Part shown: in pieces, positions 62,305 through 64,000 of the stretch
Position numbering within the stretch: the stretch's first letter is position 1
Layout: every line of letters starts with the position of its first letter
Origin: Photobacterium aphoticum
GTDB taxonomy: Bacteria; Pseudomonadota; Gammaproteobacteria; Enterobacterales; Vibrionaceae
Assembly (NCBI RefSeq): GCF_001029435.1
Contig: NZ_LDOV01000018.1
Span: 1 to 64,000 of the forward strand
Direction: 5' to 3'
Length of the DNA stretch: 64,000 bases
Notes under the pieces: generated by a model
Told to the model about the DNA's origin: nothing
The model's database searches: none
Seen by the model: only the letters and a program-made list of their open reading frames with translations
Made by a program: the position numbers and the translations under genes

Positions 62305-64000
62305 ATGTCTTCCCCTCGTTTTCTTGTTGGTATCGACCTTGGCACAACACACACGGTTGTTGCCTACACCCCGATTTCTGACGACCTTGAGTCCAGTCCT
62401 ATTGCCATTTTTGAAATAGACCAGCTCATCGCACCGGGGGAAGTGGCCCGCAAACCCCTGCTACCTTCTTTTCGCTATCACCCTGCTGAAGGTGAAATGG
62501 ATCCGTCACAGCTTGTTCTGCCTTGGGATCAGCATCCGGTCAGCGGTGACATCAGCTACGCCATTATCGGCGAACTGGCTCGTGAACTGGGCGCAAAAGT
62601 CGAAGGCCGCCAAGTAGTGAGTGCGAAGAGCTGGTTGTCTCACACTGGCGTGGATCGGAATGAAGCAATTCTGCCTTGGTCATCCAATACCAGCGTCAAC
62701 AAAGTCTCTCCGGTGGTGGCCAGTGCCAGTTACCTTAACCATGTGCGCCAAGCTTGGGATTACCATCACCCGAATGACAAACTGAACGAACAGGAAGTGG
62801 TTGTGACCGTCCCTGCATCCTTTGATGAAGCGGCACGCGCCCTGACTCTGGAAGCGGCAAAATTGGCCGGTTTAGATAACATTCTGCTGCTCGAGGAGCC
62901 ACAAGCGGTATGTTACGACTGGTATGCAAGCAACAAAGCCAATGCAGATACGTTACTGAAAGACATTCCCCTGCTGATGGTGTGCGATGTCGGCGGCGGT
63001 ACCACAGACCTTAGCTTGATCAAAGTCGGGACCAAAGATGGTTCACTGACTCTAGATCGTATCGGCGTGGGCGATCACCTGATGCTGGGCGGTGACAACA
63101 TCGACCTTGCCCTTGCCCATCTGGCCGAGCAGCGCCTGCACGGTGCTGATAAAAAGCTGAGCGCGGCCGCCCTGTCTAAGCTAATCCAGCAAACCCGTAA
63201 GGTGAAAGAGAAGCTGCTGTCAGGCAATGCCCCTGATACCGCAAAAGTGACCATGCTAGGCAGCGGCTCACGTTTGATTGGTGGCTCAAAAAGCGTGGAT
63301 TTAACCCGTGATGAAGTCCACCAAGTGGCATTAGAGGGTTTCTTCCCTCTCACCGCCTTTGATGATCAACCTAACCAGCGCCAAGCCGCCGTGGTCGAAT
63401 TTGGCCTGCCTTATGCGGCCGACCCGGCCATCAGCAAACACATGGCACAGTTCATTGAACTGCACGACACCGTATGTCGTGACTCTTTTGCCGCACAAGG
63501 GATCAACATTTCTCCGTCACAACCGGCCATTCCCGTCGCCGTGCTGCTAAACGGTGGTGTATTTAATAGCCCGTTGTTGTCTGAGCGCGTGCTGTCTACG
63601 TTCTCAGCATGGCGCGGTCAACCTGTCGCGGAGCTAAGCAACCCACATCCGGATTTAGCTGTCGCCTACGGTGCCGTCGCGTATGCCAAAGCCCGACATG
63701 GTGCACAGCTGAAAATTGGTGGCGGCTCCGCCCGCTCCTTCTTCTTGGTCTTAGAAGGCAAAAAGAAAGCCAAACAAGGCCTGTGCATTCTGCCAAAGGG
63801 CCTGGATGAGGGCACCGAGATCCGCCTGAAAGATCGCAAGTTTGCCCTGACATTGGGTGAGCCTGTGCGTTTTAACCTGATGTCATCTACCGATGATACG
63901 CACACGCAGGCGGGGGGCTTGTACACGCTGGATGCTGACAGTTTCGTCGCGCTGCCACCGTTTATCGCCACGCTCGACAGTGAAACCGATCGTAGCGAAT
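62305..64000 (+). CDS. Hsp70-like ATPase (second of two), 3' end cut by the window
   Basis: 565 residues are visible, with no stop before the window end. Start ATG 62305 with GGAG eight bases before it. Seen: GIDLGTTHTVVAYTP, AKSWLSHTGVDRNEAILPW, VVTVPASFDEAARALTLEAAK, EEPQAVCYDWYAS, VCDVGGGTTDLSLIKVG, GGDNIDLALAH and VLLNGGVFNSPLLSERV. It is a paralogue of the gene before it and co-located with DUF2760. In related genomes the second protein carries a further C-terminal domain (DUF3731-type), which would lie beyond the window. Confidence 0.9.
   Translation, partial: MSSPRFLVGIDLGTTHTVVAYTPISDDLESSPIAIFEIDQLIAPGEVARKPLLPSFRYHPAEGEMDPSQLVLPWDQHPVSGDISYAIIGELARELGAKVEGRQVVSAKSWLSHTGVDRNEAILPWSSNTSVNKVSPVVASASYLNHVRQAWDYHHPNDKLNEQEVVVTVPASFDEAARALTLEAAKLAGLDNILLLEEPQAVCYDWYASNKANADTLLKDIPLLMVCDVGGGTTDLSLIKVGTKDGSLTLDRIGVGDHLMLGGDNIDLALAHLAEQRLHGADKKLSAAALSKLIQQTRKVKEKLLSGNAPDTAKVTMLGSGSRLIGGSKSVDLTRDEVHQVALEGFFPLTAFDDQPNQRQAAVVEFGLPYAADPAISKHMAQFIELHDTVCRDSFAAQGINISPSQPAIPVAVLLNGGVFNSPLLSERVLSTFSAWRGQPVAELSNPHPDLAVAYGAVAYAKARHGAQLKIGGGSARSFFLVLEGKKKAKQGLCILPKGLDEGTEIRLKDRKFALTLGEPVRFNLMSSTDDTHTQAGGLYTLDADSFVALPPFIATLDSETDRSE

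Overview
Origin. The window looks like chromosomal DNA of a marine gammaproteobacterium of the family Vibrionaceae. The evidence is protein-level resemblance to Vibrio/Photobacterium/E. coli orthologues (MoeA starting MGCCDAPGLM, SulA, NapE/A/B/C, YjjI/YjjW, paired LpxL-type acyltransferases), E. coli-type operators (CRP, PurR, NsrR, LexA) and short intergenic tandem repeats. A Photobacterium- or Grimontia/Enterovibrio-like host is plausible, but the genus cannot be fixed from the sequence alone. No phage, insertion sequence, CRISPR array or plasmid functions are visible. Most of the window is ordinary core and accessory housekeeping DNA.

Layout. 1-13 kb: sbcB (5' end cut), a ToxR-like membrane-tethered regulator, lrgAB, cdd with a CRP/CytR-type promoter, an EamA transporter, purT with a PurR box, tpm, ygbA with an NsrR-like site, a divergent POT transporter, a GNAT enzyme and pdxY. 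13-18 kb: a putative three-gene operon of a Tat-exported PvdN-like PLP enzyme, a periplasmic solute-binding protein and a membrane GGDEF-EAL protein. This is the most interesting part of the window. 18-27 kb: tRNA-Gly(CCC), small lipoproteins, a beta/gamma-crystallin protein, DUF3297, sulA under a LexA box, an APC antiporter, then about 1.3 kb of AT-rich DNA without a convincing gene. 27-37 kb: alx behind a yybP-ykoY (Mn2+) riboswitch, ldtD, the glycyl-radical pair yjjI-yjjW, a LysR regulator, folE and moeA-moeB. 37-51 kb: OmpA-like lipoprotein, amidohydrolase, an orphan OppA, cvfB, selO, an acyltransferase, a catalytically degenerate PEP-synthase domain beside an AroH-type DAHP synthase, yajQ and sdaC. 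51-64 kb: two LpxL-type paralogues each followed by its own microsatellite, a compact napEABC operon without napD, and a DUF2760-Hsp70-Hsp70 cluster that runs off the window end.

How genes work together. Clear functional units are lrgA-lrgB, moeA-moeB, yjjI-yjjW (enzyme and activase), napE-A-B-C (periplasmic nitrate reduction), DUF2760-hsp70-hsp70, and the PLP enzyme/binding protein/c-di-GMP enzyme operon, which resembles the NspS-MbaA type of periplasmic sensing. Several starts were moved downstream of the longest open frame, on the basis of ribosome binding sites and family N-termini.
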